From assembly GCA_902795355.1 (NCBI GenBank), contig CADBKZ010000004.1, positions 1-64,000 on the forward strand: a DNA stretch of 64,000 nt, given 5' to 3'. This document shows positions 1-8,185 of this stretch, piece after piece. Position numbers and translations under genes: made by a program. The stretch comes from an uncultured Ruminococcus sp. GTDB lineage: Bacteria; Bacillota; Clostridia; Oscillospirales; CAG-272. The notes below the pieces were generated by a model. The model was not told the origin of the DNA. It searched no databases and was given only the letters and a program-made list of their open reading frames with translations. Every line of letters begins with the position of its first letter. The stretch's first letter is position 1.

Positions 1-500
1 GGTGGAAGGAGTTTCCGATGGTAAGATCCTTCAAGGCTCCCCCTCGGGGGGAGCTCTCGCGAAGCGAGTGAGAGGGCAAAAATAGCGATTGCCGCAACAG
101 CCCTCTCCGTCAGGCTCCATTGTCGCCTGCCCTCGTAATCGGCTTGCCGATTTTCCCAAGGGCGAGGCGAAGTAACAAGCGAGCGGAAGCCTCATCCGGC
201 CGCTTCGCGGCCACCTTCCCCCAAGGGGAAGGCTTCAAGGCTCCCCCACGGGAAAATCGGCAAGCCGATTATGAGCTCTCGCGAAGCGAGTGAGAGGGCA
301 AAAATAGCGATTGCCGCAACAGCCCTCTCCGTCAGGCTCACAAGTTCGCCTGCCACCTCTCCCCGCGGGCGAGGCGAAGCAACAGGCGAGCGGTGGAAGG
401 AGTTTCCAATGGTAAGTTACTTCAAGCCTCGCCCTCGGGGAGAGGTGGATTGCCGCAAAGCGGCAAGACGGAGAGGGCCGCCAACCGCGCCCCCGCGAAA
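1..500. repeat. Mosaic of intergenic hairpin repeats, block 1
   Basis: This stretch has no convincing gene. It is a patchwork of short modules that recur at 2.9-3.7, 16.6 and 17.7-18.3 kb, such as AGGCTCCCCCTCGGGGGGAG, CTCTCGCGAAGCGAGTGAGAG and GCCCTCTCCGTCAGGCTC. Most modules are self-complementary and would fold as hairpins. One segment (about 50-120) recurs nearly unchanged at about 272-342. The left edge is cut by the window. Similar modules are, from memory, scattered in many gut Clostridia; their function is unknown. Confidence 0.85.
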
Positions 501-570
501 CCCCAAAACAACCCCATTGTTACCCCAAGCGAAACAATTAAAAAAACAAAACAAAAAAGGAGAAAAACCC

Positions 571-2691
571 ATGAAAAGAAGTTTATCCATGCTCTTGGCT
601 GTATTTATGGTTCTGTCTCTTGCGTTCGTTGGCGTTGTTTCCGCAACGGCGGCGGACGTACCCGACGGATTCACGGGAATCAACAGCCTTTCGCAAATCA
701 CCGACCCCGCGGGCAGCTATTATCTGACCGCCGACATCGGTGACGCGGAAAACCCCAATACCACCACGTTTGAATCGTTCTCGGGAACGATCGACGGCGG
801 TAACCACACCATTTACACCTCGGTCCCGTTGGTTGCGGCCCTGAACGGCGCAACGATCAAGAATGTAACCATTGCGGGCGCGATTACGTCCACGGGTACA
901 AACATTGGCGTTATTGCCAACACGTCCACGGGCGCGGTCAGCTTCGATAAGGTGATTAACAATGCCACCGTTACTGCCACTCAAACGGGTGCAAATGCGG
1001 ATTGCCCCGGCATTGCGGGCTTCGTTCAATTGGCCGTCAGCGGCACGGTATCCATCACCAATTCGGTCAATAACGCAAACCTTTCCACCACCAATACGGC
1101 AAGCGTTCCCACCTATTCGGGCGGCTTTATCGGCTACCTGAAAAACGACGTTACGAAATTGACGCTTACCAACTGCGCGAATACGGGCAATGTGTATGCG
1201 AAAACCCAGAACGCGGGCGGAACGTCCAGCACCGTAACGGTTGTGGGCGGACTTGTCGGCTATGATGCCGCTTTGGCCAACACGGTGGCGGATTGCTCCA
1301 ACAGCGGGCACATTCAAGCGGACGCTCCCGCCGCAAACAGTTGGAGCAAGGCTGCGGGTCTGATCTGCTATTTGAACGCCGGCGGTACGTTTGATCGCTG
1401 TGTGAATACGGGCAGGGTTGAAAGCCTTTGCATGTCGGGCGGTATTGTCGCCGATACACGCAAAAACACCACTTGCACCGATTGTATCAATACGGGCGTT
1501 ATTTACACAGAGAACGAGCATACCAATTCGGTGAAGGATGCAAACGATAAAATCACCGATAACGTTGCCGCTTCTGCGGGCGGAATCGTTTGTCAGGCAT
1601 ATAACAACACAAACACCACCTTTATCAGATGTGCGAACTACGGCGATGTAACGGGGACCAACGGAAGCAGCAACAACACGTTTGCAGGCGGCATTTGCGC
1701 CACGACCAACAAACATTTCTCCGCGACCGATTGCATTGTTTACGGCGATGTAACGTCCAAGTATATCGGCGGCGGCATTGTTGGGAAATGCCAATTGCAA
1801 ACCGCGTGGTTCGAGCGTTGCATTGTAACCGGAACCGTAACGGGGAGCGGCTATTACGGATGCGGCATTGCCGGCAACATTGGTACAACAAACACCGATG
1901 AAAGCAAGTATATTACCATTAAGGATTGCTTTTGCAGCAAAGCGTATGCGGTCGGTATTTATGCCAAACCTTCTCAAACCTTGGGCAATGTTCGCTATAT
2001 CAACACGGCAACCGGCTACGATGTTACCGTTGTGGGCGGAACAGGCGAGGTTGCAACGCAAACCAACGAATGGAACGTAATGGTGTACTATAAGAACAAG
2101 TTTGTAGCAGGCGGCGGTCAAATTGCCTCTGCCGCCGAGGCTACGGGCGCAAACGCCGCCAAAAAGTTTGCCGCGTTCAATTTCGGCTCCGGAACTTGGA
2201 TCCTTCGCGAAGGTTATCCCGAATTGGCCGTTGCCGAAACGCTTCTCGGCACAAGTGAAAAACCTGCGGGCGAATATACCGTCAATCTGGAAGGTCAGCA
2301 GCAAAGCCTTGCGGTTGGCGAAACCTACGCGCTGCGTTTCGTTTCGTCGGTCACATCCACCGCGTATGATTACGTCGGCGTGGAAGTCCTCGTTGCAACG
2401 AGCGGCAACGCAACCGTGAAAACCGCGGGCGAAAAGAAGAGCGCGTCCGTCTGGGAGCAGATTCTCGCGTCCGCGGACGGCGTGAACAGCGCGTACCCCG
2501 CCGAACCTGCGGTGGGTACCTATTACTCCGCGTTGACGCTTACCGACATTCCCACAACCGGAACCTATACGTTCATTGTTACTCCTTACACGGAAAAGGA
2601 CGGCGCAAAAACCAACGGCGCAACCGCCGCAATTGTTTACAAAGACGGCGCGCTTGTAACGTCCTATTGGTTTGCTGCTCCCGCTCGCTGA
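571..2691 (+). CDS. Exported beta-helix-like surface protein
   Basis: The product is 706 aa and begins with a clear signal peptide (MKRSLSMLLAVFMVLSLAFV, cleavage near residue 28). Residues about 60-560 are a run of imperfect repeats of the form C-x-N-x-G-x-V followed some residues later by GGI, which resemble GLUG-like parallel beta-helix repeats. Cysteines recur at matching repeat positions. The last 140 residues form a separate domain ("YALRFVSSV...YTFIVTPYTEKDG") of a kind I recall at the C-terminus of Clostridia surface proteins. I see no LPXTG motif, dockerin or SLH domain, so the mode of surface attachment is unknown. The frame is open further upstream, but the start at 571 has the ribosome site AAAAAGGAGAAAAACCC and gives the signal peptide. 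Mosaic repeats flank the gene on both sides. Function cannot be assigned beyond an extracellular, possibly adhesive or carbohydrate-facing role. Confidence 0.8.
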   Translation: MKRSLSMLLAVFMVLSLAFVGVVSATAADVPDGFTGINSLSQITDPAGSYYLTADIGDAENPNTTTFESFSGTIDGGNHTIYTSVPLVAALNGATIKNVTIAGAITSTGTNIGVIANTSTGAVSFDKVINNATVTATQTGANADCPGIAGFVQLAVSGTVSITNSVNNANLSTTNTASVPTYSGGFIGYLKNDVTKLTLTNCANTGNVYAKTQNAGGTSSTVTVVGGLVGYDAALANTVADCSNSGHIQADAPAANSWSKAAGLICYLNAGGTFDRCVNTGRVESLCMSGGIVADTRKNTTCTDCINTGVIYTENEHTNSVKDANDKITDNVAASAGGIVCQAYNNTNTTFIRCANYGDVTGTNGSSNNTFAGGICATTNKHFSATDCIVYGDVTSKYIGGGIVGKCQLQTAWFERCIVTGTVTGSGYYGCGIAGNIGTTNTDESKYITIKDCFCSKAYAVGIYAKPSQTLGNVRYINTATGYDVTVVGGTGEVATQTNEWNVMVYYKNKFVAGGGQIASAAEATGANAAKKFAAFNFGSGTWILREGYPELAVAETLLGTSEKPAGEYTVNLEGQQQSLAVGETYALRFVSSVTSTAYDYVGVEVLVATSGNATVKTAGEKKSASVWEQILASADGVNSAYPAEPAVGTYYSALTLTDIPTTGTYTFIVTPYTEKDGAKTNGATAAIVYKDGALVTSYWFAAPAR

Positions 2692-2703
2692 TGGAGGTGC
2701 GAT

Positions 2704-2826
2704 ATGAAACAGTATCAGGAACCTTTGTTTGAGTGCATTCCTATCTCCCGCGAGGATGTGATCGCCACGTCCGACGCAACGGGCATGTTTGTCGATTGGG
2801 GCGACTTGGAAGTGTACGGAGAATAA
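2704..2826 (+). CDS. 40-aa peptide, unknown function
   Basis: This short frame starts 12 bases after the stop of the surface protein, with a strong ribosome site (GGAGGTG, 2695-2701), and is followed by a perfect terminator. The peptide is acidic, with residues 17-27 reading EDVIATSDATG and an end of DWGDLEVYGE. It has no signal peptide and no cysteine pair. From memory, short proteins with a central D-V/I-I-x-T-S motif are common but uncharacterised in gut Clostridia and often sit beside exported proteins; I cannot verify this here. The tight coupling suggests it is co-translated with the surface protein. Confidence 0.65.
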   Translation: MKQYQEPLFECIPISREDVIATSDATGMFVDWGDLEVYGE

Positions 2827-2871
2827 CCCGATTTACGGGAAAGACGAACGATTCCCGAATTTCGGAAAACA

Positions 2872-2904
2872 AAAAAGCCGCCGCCCATCGGGCGGCGGTT
2901 TTTG
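2872..2904 (+). terminator. Rho-independent terminator after surface-protein operon
   Basis: The stem CCGCCGCCC / GGGCGGCGG has a 3-nt ATC loop and is followed by TTTTTG. The hairpin and about 20 bases beyond it recur almost exactly at 4027-4080. Confidence 0.9.
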
Positions 2905-2925
2905 CATACAGGTTGCGAAAACGGG

Positions 2926-3720
2926 GAATTTGAAGCCTTCCCTTTGGGGACATGGCGCCAAAGCCGCAAGCGGCTTATGGATGAAGCCTTTGAGCCTTCC
3001 CCTTGGGGGAAGGTGCCGAGCAACGCGAGGCGGATGAGGCCTTCCAATGGGAACGAACTTAAAACCTCCACCTTTGGCAAAACCGGCAAAGCCGATTTAT
3101 TGAGGGGGGACCGCGAGCGAGAGCGAGCGGTGGAAGGAGTTTCCGATGGGAAGTTACTTCAAGGCTCCCCCTCGGGGGGAGCTGGCACGCGTTAGCGTGA
3201 CAGAGAGGGCAAAAATAGCGATTGCCGCAACAGCCCTCTCCGTCAGGCTCACAAGTTCGCCTGCCACCTCTCCCCGCGGGCGAGGCGAAGTAACAGGCGA
3301 GCGGTGGAAGGAGTAGAAAAAACTCCTACCGACTTGTCGCTCTGCTTCAAGCCACCTCGTTATCGGCTTGCCGATTTTCCCAAAGGGCGAGGCGAAGTAA
3401 CAAGCAAGAGGAAGCCTCATCCGGCCGCTTCGCGGCCACCTTCTCCGACAGGAGAAGGCTTCAAATAACTTTCTGTTGGAATATAACCCTTTTCTGCTAT
3501 TTTCACACTGTCAGCGAACGCCGCGAGCCTTCCCCTTGGGGGAATGGTGCCAAAGCCGCAAGCGGCTTATGGATGAGGCCTTTTACCGGATTGTAACTTA
3601 AAAGGCTCCCCCTCGGGGGGAGCTCTCGCGAAGCGAGTGAGAGGGCGGTTGAATGTATGTGCTTTTTAACCCTCTCCGTCTTGTCGCTTCGCTCCAATCC
3701 ACCTCTCTCCATGGGCGAGG
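2926..3720. repeat. Mosaic of intergenic hairpin repeats, block 2
   Basis: This is an 800-bp non-coding patchwork sharing modules with block 1: GAAGCCTTCCCTTTGGGG, the palindrome CTCCCCCTCGGGGGGAG, CTCTCGCGAAGCGAGTGAGAG and GGTGGAAGGAGTTTCCGATG. Modules appear in both orientations. Reading frames here are composition artefacts. With block 1 it brackets the surface-protein gene and its small partner. Confidence 0.85.
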
Positions 3721-3780
3721 CTTGGGGTAACTGCCCGCCAAGAATAACCCACCACGGATGGAAAAGAAAAACCAATTTCC

Positions 3781-3922
3781 GTAGGGAACAACCTGCGGTT
3801 GTACGGGGCTTGCTCCCGCCGAAAAACAAACGGGAAAAGAAAGCAACAAATATGCGGATATTCGCTACCATTTATTTACAAAAACTTGCGCTTTCGGCGG
3901 GAGCAAGCCCCCGCCCTACAAT
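3781..3922. repeat. MITE-like inverted repeat element
   Basis: The left arm GGGGCTTGCTCCCGCCGAA (3805-3823) has its exact complement TTCGGCGGGAGCAAGCCCC at 3893-3911, separated by about 70 AT-rich bases. GTAGGG (3781) and CCCTAC (3914-3919) form outer ends. There is no coding capacity. The design resembles a miniature inverted-repeat element or a large hairpin; no target duplication was confirmed. Confidence 0.55.
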
Positions 3923-4026
3923 AGGAATGATTTCATTCTTTTTTTGGAACATCCTTGGGGGAGCGAGCGCCATACAACCGCAGACAAAGAGAGACCGGCT
4001 CGCGGCGTTCGCGGTCGGCGGCAAGG

Positions 4027-4059
4027 AAAAAACCGCCGCCCATCGGGCGGCGGTTTTTT
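4027..4059 (-). terminator. Bidirectional terminator downstream of plsY
   Basis: CCGCCGCCC-ATC-GGGCGGCGG is flanked by A-run and T-run on opposite sides, so it can stop transcription in either direction. It is nearly identical to the terminator at 2872. Confidence 0.85.
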
Positions 4060-4093
4060 GCATACAGGTTGCGAAAAAAGCGTATTCAAAGGG

Positions 4094-4861
4094 TCAATGC
4101 CGCGAAACTACGGCTTGTTCGTCGGGAGCGTTTTCGGGTGGCGGAGCGGCCTGCGCGTCGGACGGTTTTTCGGTTGGTCCGTCTTTCGCAACTTTGTTCT
4201 TACCGAACAGCTTGAACCGAGGCTCCTTGCCATGCGCCAAGCGGACAAGGTTCGGCTTGTGCCGCCAGAACAGCAGGATGACCGAAAGCACGCAACAAAC
4301 CATAACCACGGGGTGCGCAAACCCGAACAGCGCAAGCGAAACGGGGCAGGAAAGCGCCGCCGTAAGCGACGAGACCGACATGATTTGCACCGTGAACAGC
4401 AACAGCAGGAACACGCCCGAGGCGATCAAAGCCACGCGCCAATCAATGAACCAGATGGCGGAAGCGGCCACCAAAAACGCCTTGCCGCCTTTGAAGCGGT
4501 ACCAAACGGGGTAGGCATGCCCAAGCATGGCAAACAGCCCCGTAAAGGCCGCGCCAAGCTGAAAATTGCTACCCGTAAACGCCGAACCGGTTTGATATTG
4601 GGCTGTATCAAGGACGCCGATTTCACGGAATGCGATCGCAAATCCGAGGCAGGGAAGAACGGCTTTGGTTACGTCGATGAAAAGCACAAGCCAAGCGAAT
4701 TTCCAACCGTAAACGCGCTTGAAGTTCGTAAATCCGGGGTTTTTGCTCCCAACGGTGCGGATATCCTGTTTGTAGATCGCGCGCGAGAGCAGGATGGCGG
4801 GGTTGACTCCGCTGACCAGATATGCCGCGACGGCGGCGATGAACCAAATGGCAATGTTCAT
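4094..4861 (-). CDS. plsY: Glycerol-3-phosphate acyltransferase PlsY
   Basis: PlsY is a membrane enzyme that moves an acyl group from acyl-phosphate to glycerol 3-phosphate, the first committed step of phospholipid synthesis in most Firmicutes. The 255-aa product has about six hydrophobic segments. Family signatures are visible as GSKNPGFTN near residue 38 (usual form GSGNxGATN) and GHAYPVWYRFKGGKA near residue 122. The last 50 residues are an extra hydrophilic, proline- and alanine-rich cytoplasmic tail not usual in the family. It is the last gene of an operon with fakB and fakA, starting 12 bases after fakA with the ribosome site AAAGGGGGG. The operon links acyl-phosphate production directly to its use. 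The changed residues in motif 1 make it a divergent PlsY; the assignment is still strong. Confidence 0.87.
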   Translation of the reverse strand: MNIAIWFIAAVAAYLVSGVNPAILLSRAIYKQDIRTVGSKNPGFTNFKRVYGWKFAWLVLFIDVTKAVLPCLGFAIAFREIGVLDTAQYQTGSAFTGSNFQLGAAFTGLFAMLGHAYPVWYRFKGGKAFLVAASAIWFIDWRVALIASGVFLLLLFTVQIMSVSSLTAALSCPVSLALFGFAHPVVMVCCVLSVILLFWRHKPNLVRLAHGKEPRFKLFGKNKVAKDGPTEKPSDAQAAPPPENAPDEQAVVSRH

Positions 4862-4873
4862 GATGGCCCCCCT

Positions 4874-6529
4874 TTATTGCAGGATCAGCAGAAAATCGTA
4901 AATTTCCTGCTCGCCGTCAATTTCGTAAAGTTCCATATTCGGGTATTTCGCGCTGATCTGTGCGCGAAAATCGGCCTTTTGCGCGTTGGTGACATCCGCG
5001 CCGTAAATGGCGATCAGAAAATCGTGTTCCGCGGCGTTCAGCCGTTCCAGCAGGGCAACGGCCGTTTCCGCGTTCTCGGCGCGCGAGGCGAGCATGTGTT
5101 TGTCGGTAAACCCGATGTAATGCCCCTCTTCGATCTCCACGCCGTCAAGGTTGGCGTTGCGGATCGCGCGCGTGACCATTCCCGTGGTAACGCCCTGCAT
5201 GGCGTCGCTCAGGTCGGAAGCGATCGCGTCCGCGTCGCCGCTGTCGTAGGAGAGCATCGTCAGCGCGGCGTACCCGTCGCCGATGTTCTTGCTTTCAACC
5301 ACGCGAACGTCCGCTTTTTCGTAAAGTCCGGCCGCCTGTTTGGCCGCCATAACGATGTTCCCGTTGTTGGGAAGCACGAAAATGGTTTCGGCGTTCACGG
5401 CGTCAAAGGCTTCCACAAAATCCTCGGTGGAAGGGTTTTTGCCCTGCCCGCCGTCAATTACGTAGTCCGCGCCAAGCTCTTCAAATGTGGACTTGATCCC
5501 CGCGCCCGTTGCCACCGTTACCAGCGCAAACGGCTTTTTCTCCTCGCTCTTGAGGGGAGAGAAGCGGTTGCGGATTTCGGTTTCGTGGTGCTGCAGGGTC
5601 ATGTTCTCAATTTTGAGCGTCAGAAATTCGCCGTATGCTTGGCATTGGTTCAGCACCACCCCGGGGGTCATCGTGTGGATATGGACTTTTACGATGGTTC
5701 CGGTCTGGAAGCAGACGATGGAATCGCCGAGCGTTTGCAGCAGCCCGATGAATTTTTCCACCGAGAACGACGGAATATCAACCTTGGAAGTTTGCAGGCG
5801 AAGCAGAAATTCGGTGCAGTAGCCGAACTGCATCACCGTGTTTTCATCGAATTTGGAAAGGTCGAGGTCGGAAGCGGGGGAACCGTGCGGAACCGCGCCG
5901 TGGGCGGGTTCCTCGCCGTTCGCCGTGCGGATTACGCCGTCGGCAATGTAGTAAAGCCCCGCGCCGCCGCTGTCAATCACGCCCGCTTCTTTGAGCGTTG
6001 CGAGCAGCTCGGGCGTGCGGTCGAGCGAGCGTTTCAGCTCGGCAATGTAGTCGCTGCTGAACGATTGGAAGGTGGTGTCCTCGCCAATGCGGGCGGCGGC
6101 ATAGTCCGCGGCTTCGCGCGCAACGGTGAGAATGGTGCCCTCGGTGGGGTTGATAACCGCCGCGTAGGCGCTTTTAACGCCCGCTTTCAGCGCGTCGGCA
6201 ACATCCTGAACCGTTGCGGTTTCCTTTTCGGAAAGGCTTTCGGCAATGCCCGCGAAGAGCTGGGAGAGGATCACCCCCGAATTGCCCCGCGCGCTCATCA
6301 GCATGCCGTCCGCGAGGAGACGCGCCGCCTTGCCGATGGAGCTTTCCTCTTTTCCCGCAAGGTTGCGCAGGCCGCCGCCGATCGTCAGGCTCATGTTCTC
6401 GCCCGTGTCCCCGTCGGGAATGGGGAACACGTTCAGGTCGTTCACGATTTCGGCGTTGGCTTCAAGGCTCGCCGCACCGCCCGAAATCAGCTTTGCAAAT
6501 GTCTGTCCGTCAAGAACCTGATCGGTCAT
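4874..6529 (-). CDS. fakA: Fatty acid kinase ATP-binding subunit FakA (DhaL/YloV family)
   Basis: FakA phosphorylates fatty acids held by FakB, giving acyl-phosphate for PlsX and PlsY. The 551-aa length is normal for the family. The N-terminal DhaL-type ATP/Mg domain carries the signature NVFPIPDGDTGENM (residues about 29-42) and ARGNSGVILSQ. The C-terminal half is the EDD-type domain seen in YloV proteins, with GIKSTFEELGADYVIDGG and FVLPNNGNIVMAA. It starts three bases after the fakB stop, with GAGGG in the fakB terminal codons as ribosome site, so the two are translationally coupled. Family knowledge places the complex in the cytosol at the membrane face. Confidence 0.92.
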   Translation of the reverse strand: MTDQVLDGQTFAKLISGGAASLEANAEIVNDLNVFPIPDGDTGENMSLTIGGGLRNLAGKEESSIGKAARLLADGMLMSARGNSGVILSQLFAGIAESLSEKETATVQDVADALKAGVKSAYAAVINPTEGTILTVAREAADYAAARIGEDTTFQSFSSDYIAELKRSLDRTPELLATLKEAGVIDSGGAGLYYIADGVIRTANGEEPAHGAVPHGSPASDLDLSKFDENTVMQFGYCTEFLLRLQTSKVDIPSFSVEKFIGLLQTLGDSIVCFQTGTIVKVHIHTMTPGVVLNQCQAYGEFLTLKIENMTLQHHETEIRNRFSPLKSEEKKPFALVTVATGAGIKSTFEELGADYVIDGGQGKNPSTEDFVEAFDAVNAETIFVLPNNGNIVMAAKQAAGLYEKADVRVVESKNIGDGYAALTMLSYDSGDADAIASDLSDAMQGVTTGMVTRAIRNANLDGVEIEEGHYIGFTDKHMLASRAENAETAVALLERLNAAEHDFLIAIYGADVTNAQKADFRAQISAKYPNMELYEIDGEQEIYDFLLILQ

Positions 6530-6532
6530 GGA

Positions 6533-7423
6533 TCAGCCCTCAAACTTGTAGGTAACTTCTTTGCCGAAGCCCCAAACGCCGATGGCCTCGGGGCCGACGG
6601 ACGCGCCGATGATCGGGCCCATGTAGCCAACGTAAATATGCTTGCAGGGGATCTCTTTTTCCACCAGCGAGCGAACGAACTCCACCTCTTCGGGCTTGCA
6701 GTCCGCATGGACGATGTAAACGCTTTCCTCGGGGTCGGTCACTTTCTCTTTGAGCATGGCAACGATCATTTCCATGGATTTCTGGCGGCCTTTCGCTTTG
6801 GCAATCGGAACCTGCGCGCCGTTGGCGTCCGCAATCAGAATCGGTTTTACGCCGAGCAGATTCCCGAAGAACGCCTTGGAAGCTTTTACGCGACCCGCTT
6901 TTTTCAGGAACGTGAGGCTGTGAACGGTGAAGAACTCGTTAACGTTGTTGCGCTCCGCCATGATCTTTTCGGTAATCTCTTTTGCGGAAAGACCCTGATC
7001 GCGGTATTGCGCCGCGTGAACGGCAAGCAGAGCCTCGCCCGCGCTGGCGTTGAGCGGGTCAATGCAGTAAATCTCGGCGTCGGGGTATTTTTTCAGCAGC
7101 TCCTGCGCAACCTTTTCGCCCGTGAACACCGAGTTGGATTGCTTGGAAGCGCAAGCGATGTAAACAATGTTATAGCCTTCGTCGAGGTACTTGGTGAAAA
7201 TGCGCTCGAACTCGGCGGGGGGAACCTGCGTGGTCAGAATGCGGTTGCCCGCGCGCATAATGTCGTAAAGCTCCTTCGGGGAGTAGTATTCAAAGTCGAG
7301 GCTGGCCCATTGCTCCTTGCCCTCGTAAACGGTTTGCATTCTCGCATAGTCAATGTCGTATTGATCGCGAAGCTCCTTGATCAGGTCAGAGCAGGAATCG
7401 GTCAGAATTTTGACAGGTCTCAT
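6533..7423 (-). CDS. fakB: Fatty-acid-binding DegV family protein FakB
   Basis: FakB proteins bind a free fatty acid and present its carboxylate to FakA. The 296-aa product begins PVKILTDSCSDL, the DegV signature, and keeps the conserved T-T-Q-V-P segment near residue 85 and the region HSLTFLKKAGRV near residue 170, typical of DegV domain 2. A start eight codons upstream is formally open, but its bases (AAAAAAGGAGATCAAAAAACC) are the ribosome site itself, so 7423 is the better start. A consensus promoter lies at 7482-7510. Position next to fakA and plsY supports the fatty-acid role over other DegV functions. Confidence 0.9.
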   Translation of the reverse strand: MRPVKILTDSCSDLIKELRDQYDIDYARMQTVYEGKEQWASLDFEYYSPKELYDIMRAGNRILTTQVPPAEFERIFTKYLDEGYNIVYIACASKQSNSVFTGEKVAQELLKKYPDAEIYCIDPLNASAGEALLAVHAAQYRDQGLSAKEITEKIMAERNNVNEFFTVHSLTFLKKAGRVKASKAFFGNLLGVKPILIADANGAQVPIAKAKGRQKSMEMIVAMLKEKVTDPEESVYIVHADCKPEEVEFVRSLVEKEIPCKHIYVGYMGPIIGASVGPEAIGVWGFGKEVTYKFEG

Positions 7424-7481
7424 GGTTTTTTGATCTCCTTTTTTCATTTCATGTTCGGCGCGGACGGCCGAAACTTACTTT

Positions 7482-7510
7482 ATTATACTTTCCGTCCGGT
7501 TTTTTTACAA
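7482..7510 (-). promoter_or_regulatory. SigA-type promoter of fakB-fakA-plsY
   Basis: On the minus strand TTGTAA is separated by 17 bases from a perfect TATAAT. The transcript would start near 7475, about 50 bases before fakB. Upstream lies an inverted pair TTGACA / TGTCAA (about 7539-7562) that could be an operator. Confidence 0.75.
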
Positions 7511-7562
7511 TAGACAAAAAACAATCATGTAAAATTTTTTGACACTGTATGAAATTTGTCAA

Positions 7563-7592
7563 AAAATTCCGTCGGAAACCGACGGAATTTTC
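7563..7592 (-). terminator. Terminator after the TetR gene
   Basis: The stem AATTCCGTCGG / CCGACGGAATT has a 3-nt loop and T-runs on both sides. It separates the TetR gene from the fakB operon. Confidence 0.88.
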
Positions 7593-7603
7593 GAGGAAAC
7601 GAT

Positions 7604-8161
7604 TCATTTTGAGAATTTCAGCAGCAGGGCGTTCACGCTTTCATCGAGGATCAGGCAATATTTGGAAAAGCTCGCTTGGAAGGATTCCGGCATTCCCGAT
7701 TCCACCCAGCGGAAAAGCAGGGCGGACGCGCTGAACGCGTAAAACGACACCAACAGTTCCACGTCTTCGGCAGAAACGAGATGATAGTTTTCGTATGCCT
7801 CGATTCTGCGTTGCAAAATAGGCTCCGTTGCGTCGCGGAAAGCGGTTTCGTAGCGGATGCGGAGCGAGGGATTGTAGGCATGGCGCACGAGTTTCGTGTT
7901 TTGCTGGCAGTAGCGGAAAAGCGCGTAAAGATAGCCGCTCAAATCGGTCGGCGCAATGCGTTCGCTGTGAAAATACGAAATAATGTCCCGCCGGACAATC
8001 CAGAACAACAGGTCGTAAATGTCCTGAAAATGGTAGTAGAAAGTCTGGCGGTTCAGGCCGCAGTCGGCGCAAACGTCCTTTACCGAGATTTGCGCGATGG
8101 GGCGGTCGCGGAGCAGTTTGATCAGGGAAGCGGCAATTGCCTGTTTGGTCAGATCGTTCAT
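7604..8161 (-). CDS. TetR/AcrR family transcriptional regulator
   Basis: This is a 185-aa one-domain repressor type. The N-terminal helix-turn-helix is clear: KQAIAASLIKLL, then ISVKDVCADCGLNRQTFYYHF, the recognition segment of TetR proteins of the DhaS-like subgroup. The C-terminal 130 residues are a ligand and dimer domain of unknown specificity. A start four codons upstream overlaps the ribosome site AAAGGAG directly, so the ATG at 8161 is preferred. It is co-directional with and 24 bases behind the phosphatidyltransferase gene. Inference: it may respond to a lipid-related signal and act on the neighbouring promoters, which carry TTGTC/GACAA inverted elements. No ligand can be named. Confidence 0.85.
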   Translation of the reverse strand: MNDLTKQAIAASLIKLLRDRPIAQISVKDVCADCGLNRQTFYYHFQDIYDLLFWIVRRDIISYFHSERIAPTDLSGYLYALFRYCQQNTKLVRHAYNPSLRIRYETAFRDATEPILQRRIEAYENYHLVSAEDVELLVSFYAFSASALLFRWVESGMPESFQASFSKYCLILDESVNALLLKFSK

Positions 8162-8185
8162 TTCGGTTTCCATCTCCTTTCCCGT

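Noticed and set aside
3657..4514. 285-codon plus-strand frame over repeat block 2
   Set aside because: It crosses repeats, a terminator and antisense plsY, and has no coherent protein features.
7424..7447. Longer N-terminus for FakB (MKKGDQKT)
   Set aside because: These codons are formed by the ribosome binding site AAAAAAGGAG. The same artefact affects the TetR and cotJB genes.
3944..7513. 1,189-codon open frame on the plus strand
   Set aside because: It is the antisense of plsY, fakA and fakB; its translation is low-complexity (many R, G, H) with no domain, and the opposite strand has clear families with ribosome sites.
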